From an uncultured Parabacteroides sp. (lineage in GTDB: Bacteria > Bacteroidota > Bacteroidia > Bacteroidales > Tannerellaceae), in assembly GCA_947074335.1 (NCBI GenBank), contig CAMTPG010000022.1, positions 1-15,315 of the forward strand: a stretch of DNA of 15,315 bases, written 5' to 3'. Made by a program: the position numbers and the translations under genes. Below are positions 14,429 to 15,315 of the stretch, piece by piece. The notes beneath the pieces are model-generated. The model had not been told where the DNA came from, made no database searches, and was given only the letters and a program-made list of their open reading frames with translations. Numbering within the stretch: the stretch's first letter is position 1; each line of letters starts with the position of its first letter.

Positions 14429-15277
14429 ATGAAAAAATCTGTATTATTAGTAAGTGCAGCCGCTATGATGTTCAGCATGGCATCTTGTAATGGCGGAAAA
14501 TCAAATGAAACTCAGAATGTTGAACAAGAAGAAGTTGGAGGTATGATCGTTCCCGAATATACATTAAATGAGCTTTCTACTGTTGATCTTTCTAATTTCC
14601 CGCAGGATGAAGAGGGTAGATACATCATCTTCGACGGCAAAACATTCAACGGCTGGAGAGGTTATAACCGCGAAGATATGCCTAATGCATGGGAAGTGGT
14701 AGACGGAACCATTCACATCAAAGGCTCGGGTGCAGGCGAAGCCGGCGCTCAGGATGGCGGTGATATCATTTTTGCCAAGAAACTCAAGAACTTCGAGTTG
14801 GAGTGGGAATGGAAAGTGGATACAGCTGCTAACTCGGGTGTTTTCTATATGATTCAGGAAGTTGACGGACAGCCGGCTTATATCTCGGCTCCCGAATATC
14901 AGATCCTGGACAATGTGAATCATCCGGATGCAAAACTGGGAAAAGACGGCAACCGCCAGTCGGCCTCATTGTACGACATGATCCCCGCGAAACCGCAAAA
15001 TGCAAAACCGCAGGGCGAATGGAACTCATCTAAAATTTTGGTTTACAAAGGTACAGTTGTTCATTATCAGAACGGCGAACCGGTTGTTGAATATCACTTG
15101 TGGACTCCGCAATGGCAGGAAATGCTGGATAACAGCAAATTCAGCAAAGAAAAATGGCCGTTGGCTTACGAATTGTTGCTGAACTGCGGTGGCGAAAACA
15201 AAGAAGGTTTCATTGGTTTGCAGGATCATGGTGACAATGTATGGTATCGTAACATCAAAGTAAAAGAATTGAAATAA
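14429..15277 (+). CDS. DUF1080 (3-keto-disaccharide hydrolase-like) lipoprotein
   Basis: A 282-residue protein with a lipoprotein signal (MKKSVLLVSAAAMMFSMASC, lipid-modified Cys20) and an acidic, Asn/Glu-rich spacer to about residue 60. The DUF1080 concanavalin-like jelly-roll follows: IIFDGKTFNGWRGY at about 66-79, WEVVDGTIHIKG, the FELEWEWKV strand, SGVFYMI, an APEYQILDN motif with candidate catalytic acidic residues, SASLYDM, and the end GFIGLQDHGDNVWYRNIKVKEL, typical of the family. The family name reflects members that split 3-keto-glycosides. It immediately follows the Gfo/Idh/MocA gene (24 nt), the expected producer of the keto-sugar. A Tat-exported dehydrogenase and a lipid-anchored lyase or hydrolase would place the pathway outside the cytoplasm. 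The 38 nt after the stop show no supportable gene. Confidence 0.92.
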   Translation: MKKSVLLVSAAAMMFSMASCNGGKSNETQNVEQEEVGGMIVPEYTLNELSTVDLSNFPQDEEGRYIIFDGKTFNGWRGYNREDMPNAWEVVDGTIHIKGSGAGEAGAQDGGDIIFAKKLKNFELEWEWKVDTAANSGVFYMIQEVDGQPAYISAPEYQILDNVNHPDAKLGKDGNRQSASLYDMIPAKPQNAKPQGEWNSSKILVYKGTVVHYQNGEPVVEYHLWTPQWQEMLDNSKFSKEKWPLAYELLLNCGGENKEGFIGLQDHGDNVWYRNIKVKELK

Positions 15278-15315
15278 TTCCGAATACATGATAATGAATC
15301 AAAAAGCTGTCTGAT

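Noticed and set aside
15278..15315. Start of another gene at ATG 15288 or 15294
   Set aside because: That frame meets TGA at 15312-15314; the remaining bases are too few to judge.

Overview
The window looks like chromosomal DNA from a member of the order Bacteroidales (phylum Bacteroidota). Four things point there: promoter-like elements matching the Bacteroidota -7 consensus TAnnTTTG, the absence of Shine-Dalgarno-dependent starts, families typical of this group (DUF3127, DUF5683, DUF4492, a type IX secretion-like C-terminal domain), and the gene order parA-parB-DUF5683-LysM transglycosylase-relA/spoT. I cannot name a genus; the sorting-domain-like protein leans slightly toward T9SS-bearing families.

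Layout. Positions 1-1156 (+): the 3' end of an M23 peptidase gene, a small MerR-type regulator and a hairpin terminator, then a DUF3127 protein with an SSB-like C-terminal tip. A perfect 14-bp bidirectional terminator (1170-1209) separates this block from the next, which converges on it. Positions 1241-7624 (-): parA, parB, a DUF5683 membrane protein, a LysM lytic transglycosylase and a bifunctional (p)ppGpp synthetase/hydrolase. This run joins chromosome partitioning, envelope remodelling and the stringent response. parB and the DUF5683 gene overlap by 4 nt. Upstream of parA is an AT-rich region with two DnaA-box-like repeats.

Positions 7828-9385 (-): a 111-residue exported protein that is little more than a signal peptide and a sorting-type domain, a gene-less stretch with three mutually exclusive hairpin arms, and ribonuclease Z. 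Positions 9469-9641 (+): a good Bacteroidota promoter followed about 135 nt later by a strong intrinsic terminator with no convincing ORF between them, a candidate small RNA. Positions 9661-12634 (-): a cytochrome bd oxidase operon, DUF4492-cydA-cydB. Positions 12926-15277 (+): a Tat-exported Gfo/Idh/MocA oxidoreductase followed by a DUF1080 (3-keto-disaccharide hydrolase) lipoprotein, probably a pair for oxidative cleavage of glycosides outside the cytoplasm.

Most of the window is ordinary, well-conserved chromosome. I saw no mobile element, CRISPR array, tRNA or rRNA. The parts that are least explained are the candidate sRNA locus, the switching hairpin arms near 8340-8393, the domain-only exported protein and the SSB-mimic tail of the DUF3127 protein.
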